From: Laburnicola sp. R22_1
Taxonomy: Eukaryota; Ascomycota; Dothideomycetes; Pleosporales; Didymosphaeriaceae
Length of the DNA: 64,000 nucleotides
Direction: 5' to 3'
Assembly (NCBI GenBank): GCA_014281115.1
Contig: JACONQ010000002.1
Span: forward strand, 3,286,001-3,350,000
How positions within the stretch are numbered: the first letter of the stretch is position 1; the number at the start of each line of letters is the position of its first letter. The notes beneath the pieces are model-generated. The model worked only from the letters and a program-made list of their open reading frames with translations. It was not told where the DNA came from and searched no databases. The position numbers and the translations under genes were made by a program. Positions 11,404 through 21,997 of this stretch are shown piece after piece.

Positions 11404-11945
11404 TGTGGTGGTGTGGGGAGGTTCTACCGTGGAGCAGAGCTCGTGGGGTGGGATGGTTTGATTCTTGAATTTTGGCAGGGGTGGCACGAGCCACCAACCC
11501 TGAATGTTCATGAACAGATACACGGCGGACGCGCTTTATAGAATACCACTAACACACCTTTGAACCTCGAATCCGCTGATCGAGGAATATCACGTCAAAT
11601 CTCACATATTAGTACCTTCTGCCTTATCATTACGGCTCCTCTGCGTCCCTTTGCCTTCGAAAGCGCCGCGCATACTCGATTGCACCCTACCACGCCCGTG
11701 CAGCTCGTGTCCACACACGCCCGAACGTGAAAGAGCCCGCTCCCTCGATTGTAGCCTCCTCTTTTTGGATAGAGCCCCTGCGCTCTTTCCGCTTACCGCA
11801 CAATCGCAGAATGACCACCTCATACGTTCCACGTGTAGACCACACCGATACTCAGCATTGCTAAAAATTGAAATAGCTGCATCATAAACGCGCAAGAAGT
11901 TACAGCTCCACGACTTGCTCGTGCGACATCTCGCAATGCTAGCTT
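11404..11945. other. Intergenic upstream of RRP7, no gene seen
   Basis: The 542-bp stretch contains the RRP7 promoter. No conserved coding frame is visible on either strand. Confidence 0.5.
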
Positions 11946-12353
11946 CTATGGTACAGTCTCCTTGTTCTCAAGCATGTCCCAAGTCGGCTTTGGTTTCACC
12001 AATAATACAGCAGACTCACAACGACCACCAACAGTCTTGCCCCCTACGTATTCCCTCGCAAACGCCTCGATCTTCTGCCAATCCAGCTCGGCCGTGCCAA
12101 CGCACTTCCCATCCTTTGCAATCTCACTAAGGGCGGACGCAATCCAAGTGCGGCATCTCCAGTTTGGATCGCCCTGCACGACTGGAACTCGTCGAAGAAG
12201 GGCAACAAGACGCTGCTCATCTACAATCTTGGCAATAAGAATGCGCGCCAAGAGGCTGTTGGTGGTCCGGACATCGGGCAATTCGACTTCAAAACTCCAT
12301 CCGAAAAAGCTGTTCTCGTGGTAACGTGTACCTGGTGAATACATGTACGCCAC
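11946..12353 (-). pseudogene. DUF6914-like fragment, probably N-terminally truncated
   Basis: An open frame of 135 residues matches the C-terminal two-thirds of a fungal family of unknown function that I know as DUF6914. It has a GTRYHENSFFGWSFE segment, then LLARILIAKIVDEQRL, then VVQGDPNWRCRTWIASAL, then CVGTAELDWQKIEAFAREYV. Full-length members normally begin with a beta-strand and YHW segment about 50-60 residues earlier. I could not find that part. Just upstream (about 12,440-12,480 on the minus strand) a short METRNTLGM-like run recalls the missing piece but runs into a stop. Either a 5' exon is unrecognised or the gene is decayed. No function is known for the family. Confidence 0.5.
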
Positions 12354-13387
12354 ACTCTTGGGCGCTTAGACTGCGGCACAGCTCCGGTGAAGCGTTTGGC
12401 GGGCGGTGAAGTGTTACTCAATCCATGGCTCTCTAGCTACCATCTTCGAACAGAGACATGCCCAAGGTGTTCCTTGTCTCCATGCTATCACTCCAGCTTG
12501 AATTGTCTCACGTGAGGTCACAATACACCAACCGCTCCATAGTTTGGGATTCGTGCCAAAAGATGCGTTGTAAAGCGTCCATGTTTACTTATCTAGCTCC
12601 TTGTGTTGAGGGCCCTGAGAGGTTATGAGGTACGGAGTCTCAGGAGCTTGCTTGCTGTGCTTTCCGGCCCAACAGTGGTTCATGGCTCGTTCTCATCCCC
12701 AGGGCTATCACAGGGGTTTCGGAGGAGTCTCGGCCACGTGACCTGAATCTAACTGGAGTACGAATTTGGCGTCCACAATAGGAAAGTATCACGTGACGGA
12801 AACTCCGAAACCCGTCAGCCGAAAGGTGGAGTCCCGCTGCACGCTGCGCCACCTGGCCGCTGCGCCAACGCTCGAACGATGGGACGCCCTTTTGCAAGTG
12901 TGCGTTTTAGTGCGTGTTCCTTTACCCAGGCAGCAGTTGACCGGATTTGATGAGTCAGAAGCGATTCTTCATGGCCCCATATTCATCACTGCAATGCGCC
13001 GTGGATTTAATGTGAGTGCTACTCCAGGAAGTAATACAGATGCTACTACGCAGGTAGAATGGTACTTTTGAGGCACAATTGAGCGCTTTGGCGGGCATCT
13101 TGAATGGAAGGCCTTTCTGGCCTCCGGTAAAATACGACCTACTTCCGCAGCAAAATTTCTCTAATACTAGCGCCCACCGCCCTTTACATCCGACGAGAGG
13201 GCGCACCTGAGCCATCCGTAAGGCGCACTGCAAGTTGTGACTCCGCGACGGATGCGGGTAGCATAGTGAGATCTAAAAGTCGGGACCAACCCGGGCTCAG
13301 GCTCTTGACTCATCCTCGCTCATTCTCCTCTCGAATCTTCTCGAGTTGCAATAACCTTCCCGCCCTTTGACTGAACCGTCGTAAGCA
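12354..13387. promoter_or_regulatory. 1 kb upstream region of the HET fusion gene with three CACGTG sites
   Basis: No gene is seen. CACGTG cores occur at 12509-12514 (within TCACGTGA), 12735-12740 and 12790-12795, on the upstream side of the homeodomain/kinase/HET gene. Pyrimidine-rich sequence precedes the start at 13388. Binding by bHLH-type factors is inferred from the motif only. Confidence 0.45.
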
Positions 13388-16300
13388 ATGGCTTCCTCGC
13401 AGGGCGGCAGCGGCAGCGGCAGCTTCGACTTCAACGCCGGCGTTGGCATGGATTTCACTGGCTTCGGCATGCAACCTGCTGCGTATACTGACTTGAAGGG
13501 CGCGAGTGAGGGTAATACTTCCTCGTTCTTCTTCGGCGATGAGGGCATCGACACCACCACGATTGGCTCATTCGATCATTCATTTGACTCGATATTTGCC
13601 CCTGTTGACGATATGAACAACAGCGCAGCGTTTGGGATGGAGCCTCTTGTAAGTGCCCATGCATGCTCGCATCGCATCGAGAAGCACCAGCTGATGGAAA
13701 CCAGGGTCTGGATAACACCGCCGGGGGTGCCTCATGGGGTAATGTGAACGCATTCCCGACAACGCCTACCCAGTCATTCGAATCATTATACGGCGCCCAG
13801 TTCAACTCTTTGAACAAGCGTCCGTTGCAGCTCGAAGCGCAGGACTTCCCTCAGGCGAAGCGACATGAGGCATTTTCGCCGTTCTCCTCATCCATCACAA
13901 CACCGAGCACCTGGGCACTCGAAACCCAGCCGACGTCAGCTAGCTCCGATGCTGGCCTAAGCGATGAAGCTGCAGATGTATGTGCAACATGGTTCAGCAA
14001 GTACAACGTTCTACCAAGGTGAGCTTGCCAGACACTATAATACAATGCCAGATCATCATTTTCGTTCAGCGTGTTACCTCATGTTTAGCAATACACAGCC
14101 ATGCTGTACTATAACGATGATCTAGTTCTGTGCATAGGCGTGGCCGCTGACAAGTATACAGTGACAGGCATATTGACTCACTCAGTCAACTGACTGGTGA
14201 GTCTGGAACAGCCATCCGACATTGGTTCGGCCAGGCATTGAAGCAAGGAATGAATGGACAGGATTCTGCGTACAAGTCTCAAACAGGCTTCACACAGGAT
14301 CCGCTGTTCAACCAGATTACGAACGGAATCGCCCCACAACAGCTGGCAATCTCCGATATCCCACGCAACCACGATACCCAGCTAGGGACAACGGTTTCTC
14401 AGTCTCCATTGCGAGGGGGCAAGAAGGGTTGCAGCCCAACAGACGACCCCGAGCTCCTCAAGCGGGATTCGAACAAAATCTACCAGTGCACAAGAAAGTG
14501 TGGAAAGCGCTATGGACGGAAATGCGACTGGAAAAGGAATGAGGAGGAAGGTTACCCGTCGAAATCCTGGATATGCAGTAGGTAGTATATCCTGAAGCAC
14601 CTGAGACGAATGTTAACAAGTCTAGGTCTCTGCGTCAGCGAGGGCGTTGAGCGCGTAAAACCTTGCTTCAGGAAGTACCACTTCTCCCAGCATTTCCGAA
14701 ATATTCACCCTACACTCAACAGTGCCGATTATGAGGAATCTTCTATCGTGCACTCGGACACTTCGTTCCCAAGGAAGTGTGGCTTCTGCACCCATCGATT
14801 TGTATCGCGACAGGACCGAATCGACCACTTGGCAGATCATTTTAAGAATGGCAAGTGCATGCTCGACTGGAACGAGGACGAGGACGATAACAACGATTCT
14901 GATAACATGGATGACGACGATGATAACGATGACCGACCTGACAACGGTGGTGGCTTCGGCAATGGCAAGCCTTTCTCCCCTCCAAAGGGCGATCCACGCG
15001 GCTCTGGGCCGAAGTACGACGAGAACGGCGGAAATGGCTGCGGTCCACAGGCTCCAGGGAGCGGCTTCTATCAGTTCCAGGTTTCACAGTTTGCCGACAA
15101 TGACACTGGATGTTCTTCACCAAAATCCGACCAGCAGATCGGACAGAGGGGAAGCCACCATAATCAAACAACTGAGAAGCATCACATCAAACTAGCCTCT
15201 GGATTGATTAGAGGTTCTTCACCAAAATTCGACCAGCAGGTCGCACAGAGGGGAAGCCACTATACTCAACCAACTGGCAAGCATCACATCAAACCAGCCT
15301 CTGGATTGGATCGAATCGAGCCATGCCATCTCGAGGTTGCGGTCTCCGAGTCGAGAGAATCTTGCGACATGCATGGCAGTCAATGCTCAGTGCAAGGACA
15401 ATGTGCAACGCATGGAACGCACGTGGAGACAAAGAGAGACGATCCGCAGGCTCTGGCCGGAGATGTTGTCTCCAAGCCCGTGACCGAGTCTGATTCCCTC
15501 CAACTTCAAACAATGCCATCGCATGTTCCTCCAAGCGACGGCGATCCTAGACCGGAGCATCTAAGGATGGCTACTCCACCTGGTGGTGTCCGATCAGAGT
15601 CACAAACACGAGACCTGGAGCCTTTACTCGGAAGTCTCAAGCTTCTAGGTACTGGAGGTTTTAGTACCGTGGACGAGGTCGTTCACCGCGAGACGAGCTT
15701 GCGCTTTGCCAGGAAGACACTCAAGAATCGCGAACGCTCGGCTCTGGAAGAATTAAAGAATGAAGTAGACGTGCTTCAAAAGCTACGCCACCCCCACATT
15801 ATTCGATTTGTGGATTCAGTCTCCAAGGGCGGCAGGATGTCTATCCTGCTTTCACCTGTTGCAGATACAACACTTGCTTCATGGCTCGACACCAATGCCC
15901 AAAATAGGCCAGAAGGATTATCGCGCACACTTATCAAGATGCTCGGCTGCTTGGTGTCGTCGATCCGATACCTTCACGAGCAAAGACCCGTTGTCAAGCA
16001 TATGGACATCAAGCCGCAGAACATCCTGATTATGCAAGGTGACCAGGAGTTCCCACATGTCGTTCTGAGCGATTTCGGCATCAGCTCCATAGGAGAACTG
16101 GCTGCGAACGGCAAGGCAATGCCCTTGACCCGCCAATACTGCGCACCCGAGGTCTCAGAGGGAACTTCACGCGAACTAGCTTCCGATATCTGGAGTCTGG
16201 GGTGTGTGTTCGTTGAAATGGCGACGGTCGCGTTTAGCGAAGACAATCCCAATTGGCTCCAGTTCCGCCAACAGTTCGGAGGTCGCAAGGGCAAGTATTA

Positions 16301-17888
16301 TTGGCAGGATGTTCCTGCCTTGCAGGACCTGCTATCCCAATCTCTCGACCAAGCGACGAGCCAGACTGAAGCAAACGTTGCCCATACTGTCAAGCAGATG
16401 TTGAGCGCCGAGCCACATGAGCGTCCGACGGCACCGATGCTGACGATGGTGTTTACACCTGCCCCCTGCTGTCTCAGTTGGCCCAACGAGAAGGCAGCGT
16501 ATCCAGGACCTCATGAAGAGCTTGAGATGGCCGAAAGGCTATTCCGAGAAGGTGCCATTGGTGGCTGTCCGCCTCTGTCCAGCACAGATGGCCGACCCAA
16601 GCAACAAAGTGAACCCACCATGTGCGCAAGGCGCTGGCTCGAGGAATGTTCGCACGAACATGAAGCTTGTCGTCACCAGTCTGCTGCGCACATAGGCGTA
16701 GCTTTACCCACACGTCTGATTGATATCTTCCCTAACGGAAAAGAGAGCGTCTCGGTTCGCATCGTGAACAGCACCGAGCTCGACGCCGGTACCAGCATCG
16801 ATTACGCGGCTGTCAGCTACTTCTGGGCCGAGCACGAGCTCACACTCTCGACCAGTCGTCTAGAAGCAATGCGCGCGGATCTCCCGAAGGAAATGCTATC
16901 CAAAGCCATCAACAAGGCGATCACCAAAGCGCAAGAAATCGGCATCCGATACATCTGGGTGGACTCACTCTGCATCGTTCAAGACTCCAAGGAGGACAAG
17001 GAACGCGAATGCCACGCCACTGCAGATGTGTATCGCAACGCCGCTCTCACCATTGTGCTCGACCAGCTGGATCTCAGCCAGGTCAACTCGGACAAGGTCA
17101 ACAGTAGTAGCAATAGTCCCTCGAGTCTAGGCAAGACAACAGCCCGGTCGGGAGAGCATCTAGTGGCATCCGCCAGCCTCCCTATCCTAACGTTCCTGAC
17201 ACCTGGTTTCGCCTGGGATACGCGCGCATGGTCGCTCCAGGAACGTCTTCTCTCTCGGCGACTCCTCCATCTCGGCGAAGAACAGATGTACTGGGAGTGC
17301 AACTCGCTCAAGGCATCGGAAACTTTCCCGCGCGGGCTGGAAACATTCCGTCATGCGCTGTCCTCTCTCCTTTGGGAGAAGGTCCATACGAGGCCCGACG
17401 TCTCACTCAATACCCGATTGCATGATAACAAGCCCACTCCGCTCGAGGAGGTGTCCTCTGGAATTGGGAATGCAAACGGGAGACATACTCAGTGTGTATG
17501 TGGGACGAACGAAGATGACAAGCCCTTAAGGGCTAAGCATCGCAACGTCTCGCCGCATTTGTTGAGGGATTGCCAGTACATCCGAAAAGAAGGCGATGGC
17601 ATCGGAGATTCGATGGAGGCGGCGCAAATGCAGCTCAAGCTGCCGTTTGCGACGGCAGACCATGATGGGCTTGTCGATGTCGTCAAACATGATTCCAACG
17701 ACACGGTACCCGCAGCCGCGGGTGCTGTGCTTGATTGTAGTGTGGGAGGAATAAAAGAGTATGATGGGGATGCAGTTGGGGATCCCAATGGGCTGGGTGA
17801 TGAAGAAGTATATGGGAAGAATCGTGGATTGAGGACATTGGCCGACACGGCAAGGGCGCTGGATGGTGCTCTGGGTGGCTTACTCTAG
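13388..17888 (+). CDS. Homeodomain + C2H2 zinc fingers + protein kinase + HET domain fusion
   Basis: Exons 13388-13648, 13705-14018, 14168-14577 and 14626-17888 join in frame to give 1415 residues. Domains in order: disordered Gly/Ser/Phe-rich N-terminus; homeodomain-like helices at about 183-225, with HIDSLSQLTGESGTAIRHWF resembling the recognition helix; Cys/His fingers at about 300-400 (WICSLC...HFSQHFRNIH, then CGFCTHRF...HLADH); an acidic run; a twice-repeated 34-residue unit; a protein kinase at about 662-930 with glycine loop GTGGFSTV, Lys692, HMDIKPQN (catalytic Asp789), DFG at 811 and CAPE; and a HET domain at about 1055-1220 (AVSYFWAE, IRYIWVDSLCIVQDS, WSLQERLLSRRLLHLGEEQMYWEC). The HRD motif is HMD, so this is a non-RD kinase. 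HET domains trigger cell death on non-self recognition. Fingers, kinase and HET share one uninterrupted exon. Function is unknown; a nuclear or incompatibility-linked signalling regulator is an inference. Confidence 0.85.
15111..15314 (+). repeat. Tandem 102-bp repeat inside the HET fusion gene (2 copies)
   Basis: Two in-frame copies of a 34-codon unit (SSPKxDQQ...QRGSHxxQ...KHHIKxASGL) lie between the zinc fingers and the kinase. They differ at a scatter of positions, which fits a moderately old duplication in a linker. Confidence 0.8.
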
Positions 17889-18834
17889 TGTTTGGGGTTG
17901 TTTCTTAGTTATATTGTGCGTTTGCGGATACCATGTTTCTTTTGTTGTTGGGGTCGGCGTGCGATTTGTGGCATAGACGATAGCCAATCGAGATTTCAAA
18001 CTCTGCGTTGTTGTTGATGTTGTTGTTGGCCTGATGTGTCCTCGGGGAATGTTCAATGTTCGAGGGAAGGCAGTGAAACCTATAATAACAATACACCACA
18101 TACCCACACCCTTCGCCGCGTAGCCAAAAACCATTTACACTAGACTTTCCCCCAGAAACGCACTACATATCATCATACGCTAGCAGAACAGACCTCAAAA
18201 CCACAGGGCGAGCTTTGCGCAGCGACAATAATCTCATTTCACCCAAGACTCAGAAGAAAACAGCATTACACAATAATTATATTTCATGTACTACTTGTAC
18301 TACGTGTTACACCAGGGCCCATAATTAGCAATCTAAACGCCGCACGTACACAACCGATCTAATAAGTGTGTGTATACATGACGCGGAGTAAGGTTGCAAA
18401 TCAAGAATCCAGACAGGCAGGCTAGATGAATGGAAAGCTTCGTTCGTTCGTTCACATTGCAAGAAGGCAACAACAATTTCACAGCAGTACATATACCAAC
18501 GAACAAAAAAACGGGTTGAGCACTTGGATCACTATGTTTATATGCATCTGCATAGCACCCCAACACCTTTCCCTCACGGCGTTTTACCGGGTACCGAAAG
18601 GTTCGCGACGTTTTCTCTCTGATATGCATATATATAGCGTTACACACATATACGAATCAGTAGTATTCGAAGAAGGAAAGAAAAAAAAGTAACATGAAAA
18701 ACGGGGGTATCCACAAGAAGAAGAAAAACAGCCGCGAGAAGGGGCGGGACAAAACAAACGGTTTTTCGAAAACCCGTCTGCCGAAGAAGACGATTAAGAG
18801 TGAAAAAGCGACCGACGAAAGCATTTACAAGAGG
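17889..18834. other. Intergenic between convergent 3' ends, no gene seen
   Basis: This is 946 bp of AT-leaning sequence between the HET fusion gene (+) and the Zn2Cys6 regulator (-). Open frames here are short and of biased composition. It presumably holds both 3' UTRs. Confidence 0.5.
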
Positions 18835-21547
18835 TTACGTCGAAGTTTTGATGAACCAGTCCGAACTAGCATCGACCATGTAATTCGTAATATTGAATTC
18901 GTTGGCAGGCGGACCGTTGGGCATGTGTATCGTGCCGTCGGGAGCCGCATACGTTGCGGCGCTATCCATGGACACAGGCAATCTCGGCATGTTGAAGAAG
19001 TCGAAAACATCCAGGTACTCGAGTTCGTTTGGGCCCGGCGTCCGGGCTGGAGTGGGCTGGTGGCTTGGTTGCATCTTGGGTTGTCGCGAGATCAAGAAAT
19101 CGAGGTCGAAAGCGCAGCGGCGCATGTCGGCTAGGATTTTTACGGTGGACGGAGTAATGCGCTCGCCGTTGACTCCGGCATTGTGTTGTGAGTCCTGATA
19201 CTCGTGCAAGACGCGAGAAAGCAGGCTGGCGTAGCGGGAGCTGACCTCCCAATATTGCCCCAGCTCTTGGAGCATAGAGACCAGTGCGTTGATGGAGTCA
19301 TCGACGCGGTGGGCTATGGTTGAACCATGGACAAGGAGGACTCGAGCTGCTACCCATAGAGAGAAGGCAAAAGGCGGGCCAAGCTTGGTCAATGGTCCGT
19401 TTTCTCGAACGCATGTGCATAGCGCTACAATGCTCTCAACTGCACTGAGACACCTCTGACTTGCGCTGAAAGAGGGCGCGAATATCGGCGAGCGGTGAGT
19501 GGGATATGCTGCCGAAGAGTGGAGCCGAATGACGGTTCTAGAGCCGGTCAGAAGATCAACAGGTGTATAGACGATGCACTTACGTGTGGAAGGCAGCATG
19601 CAGCATGATCAGGCCACTGTTGATGTCCTTGTTCATGGCCGGTCCAGAGAACATCTGCACTGAGTTTACGTATTCGGAAGGCAAGTTGCACTTCCATTGT
19701 TCAAGGGAGTTATCGAGCGTGCGATACTCGCTCTGCCATTTTTCGACATCCGAAATGGCCGTGATATCTATAGGTTTCTTTAAGAAGTTGTGAATTCGTG
19801 AAAGTATCTCCAGAATCTCCACGTAGTATGAGAATGTGCCCAAGTTCTCTGGTCGATTCATGGTATAGTCGGTGCGCGTTGATGTGCGGAACCATCGGGT
19901 CTCCACTGACACATTGCGCGTAAAGAATTCATCACGACAGGGCAGCTGCCGATCGATTTCCTTCTCGTCCAGTGCAAACTCAAAGGCGGTTGCAACCGTA
20001 GCATAGCGGTCGAGCACATAGATCATCCAAAACAGCCGTCTGCGGCTTTCTTCCATGATCCAGTCTGTTGGCTCAGGGAGAACTATGGCGCGCAAAGTGT
20101 AGATGGACGCGTATTGAGGGGCGACCTTTGGTGACGAGTTCTCCATCGAGAGACCGAGATTTACAATTGATCGTGTGATTAGCGCGAGTAGGTTCCATCC
20201 CGGAGGACCATTCGAGCATCCTATAACATCCAGGGATAGAATAACGAGGGCTTGGAGTGATTTGACTGTACTGTTTTCGATACCGTAGAGCAACACCTTC
20301 TCTTTTGAGTTCTGATGATAGTGGCTCCTTTTCTCTGCAGTCAGACGCGGGTCGCTCGAGAATTTCAAGGTAGTGGCAACAATGGCGTGCAGCAGTATTC
20401 TGTCTGCTTGATCAAGACTGGCATCGCCGAACAGTGAGTTGAGGGTTGCTTGACGGTGCAGTATCGGGCACCAAGGGTATATGTGCTTGAAGAACAAGTC
20501 TACCAAGCCGTACAGCAGGTCGTATGGTGGGAAGTCTTTATCTCCCTGTGCCAGTGCTCCTGCCATTGCGGGTGGAGCAAAGCGATCGTTGTTGAACGAA
20601 AACGCGTCTCGCTGAAGGCCAGCAAGACTAGATGTCATCTCCTCTGGAGAATGCTGGTAGCCATTGCTAGATACAGACGGCGCCTGCCGCGCTTCAGGTA
20701 TTCCCCTGGGAAAGGTTGGCTGCAGAGGAGTCGCAGCCGAGAAGCTCGCGGGCTTCTGTATGAAGAGTGCCGTCTCTGGCCGTGGTACATGCGGCGCCTG
20801 GTGAAGGAGAGACGGACTTCGGAAAACCGGTCCGGTGTGCGGTGAAGAAACGACGGGCGCGACGTGGCTGCTGGAGAGCTGGTTGATCTGGGTTTGTTGC
20901 TGGCGGAGCAACGATTCTAGCTTGTCTGCCACCTAGTCAGCCCACAACCCTACGTTGCAGCTCATTTCCGCCTATCACATGCGAGAGGATCGGGAGACTG
21001 GCATCCTCGATCCAAGACAACTAGGTGTCGCTGTGCATTCCTCATTGCGGCTCCGTGCCGAGTCCAGATGGCACGCGCGGGCGGCACTCACCGAGACGGG
21101 ACTCTAGCTCTCGACCGTAGCCTGCGCGCAATCCTGGCTTTTTGCGCGGAAGGTATACCTGGCATGCCTTGTGGTGAGCTGAACTGTTTGCACTCAAGAG
21201 GGGCACGCGACATACGCAGTCCGCGTTGTTCTTTACACACCAGCCGCAGCTGGGGTGGCCACGGTCACATTTCACCTGTGGCACGGCGTCAGCGTCCATC
21301 CACCGAGGCCTGTGGCGGTCCGACGTGCCTTGCGTTGCTTGCATATCTCGCAACTCACCGACAGCGGGCGTTTGCGTTTCGAAGCGCCGCTCTGGCTCCT
21401 GGCCGCTTCCTCTGCGCTGGACCCGTCCCCGCTCCAGTCGTCGGTCGGCGAATGCTGCGAATGCTGCGAATGCTGCGACAGCTTCGTGGGGCCGTCGGGA
21501 CTGACGTACGGCTGCACAGCGCGGCCATTGACGGCGACGGCGTCCAT
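18835..21547 (-). CDS. Zn2Cys6 transcription factor with fungal-specific regulatory domain
   Basis: Five exons (21547-21329, 21275-21216, 21158-21092, 20925-19584, 19537-18835) give 796 residues. The zinc cluster C-x2-C-x6-C-x6-C-x2-C-x6-C is assembled from exons 1 and 2 (SCEICKQRK then VKCDRGHPSCGWC and NNADC). It is followed by a linker, RKKPGLRAGYGRELESRL, and a coiled-coil run (KLESLLRQQQTQINQL). A fungal_trans-type middle region holds LFFKHIYPWCPILHRQATL and a conserved RRRLFWMIYVLDRYAT segment. The first intron (21328-21276) starts with GC rather than GT. The gene is divergent from L-rhamnonate dehydratase across 450 bp, which makes a role in L-rhamnose or pectin-sugar control plausible (compare RhaR/TRC1), but the sequence alone does not establish it. 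Confidence 0.88.
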
Positions 21548-21997
21548 GTCTGACGAAAAATGCCAGGGCGCGAGATGGCTTCAGAGGTCGCTCGACAATA
21601 ACCCGTGGCCGAGGGGATGGAGACTTTGCTTTTGTCCCCAGCCCACCCCAGATTCGGTCCTTGCCTCGGTCCCGCGCCGGCGCAACGAGCTAGCCCCGCC
21701 TGCGATTGGATGCTTTGGTGTCACCAGGCTGGGAATGCACGTGATGACACTCCGGCCCCGGTTGCAGCCTTCACACGGCCAGCGACGGCCACCCGGGCAG
21801 GCTCCACTCTTCTGCAGGTCACGATAGCCCTATGCAGACCGTGACGCGCCTGCTCGGGACATTCATCGCCTCGAGATAGTCCGAGATGCCATTCCGTAGT
21901 CCGCCTCCATACTTAGAATATGTGTTGTTGCTCGTTTCTCGCGACCCCCACCACCCCTCCTTCTTGACCTTCCCCCCTCCAGCTCTCGCACACGACC
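21548..21997. promoter_or_regulatory. Divergent promoter Zn2Cys6 regulator / L-rhamnonate dehydratase
   Basis: This 450-bp GC-rich gap contains several CGG triplets, including CGG-N7-CGG at 21776-21788, the spacing style used by Zn2Cys6 dimers. A CACGTG core lies near 21738-21743. Binding by the adjacent regulator is inferred. Confidence 0.45.

Noticed and set aside
11404..11523. Extended start of RRP7 at 11523
   Set aside because: The extra 40 residues are not like Rrp7 and probably represent 5' UTR. The Met at 11403 starts the Lys-rich conserved N-terminus.
14465..14490. Second tRNA-like B box (GTTCGAATCCC on the minus strand)
   Set aside because: It lies within an exon of the homeodomain/HET gene that is coding on the plus strand, and no tRNA fold surrounds it.
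18330..18700. Possible small gene on either strand between the convergent genes
   Set aside because: Short frames of AT-rich, unconserved sequence. The position fits 3' UTRs.
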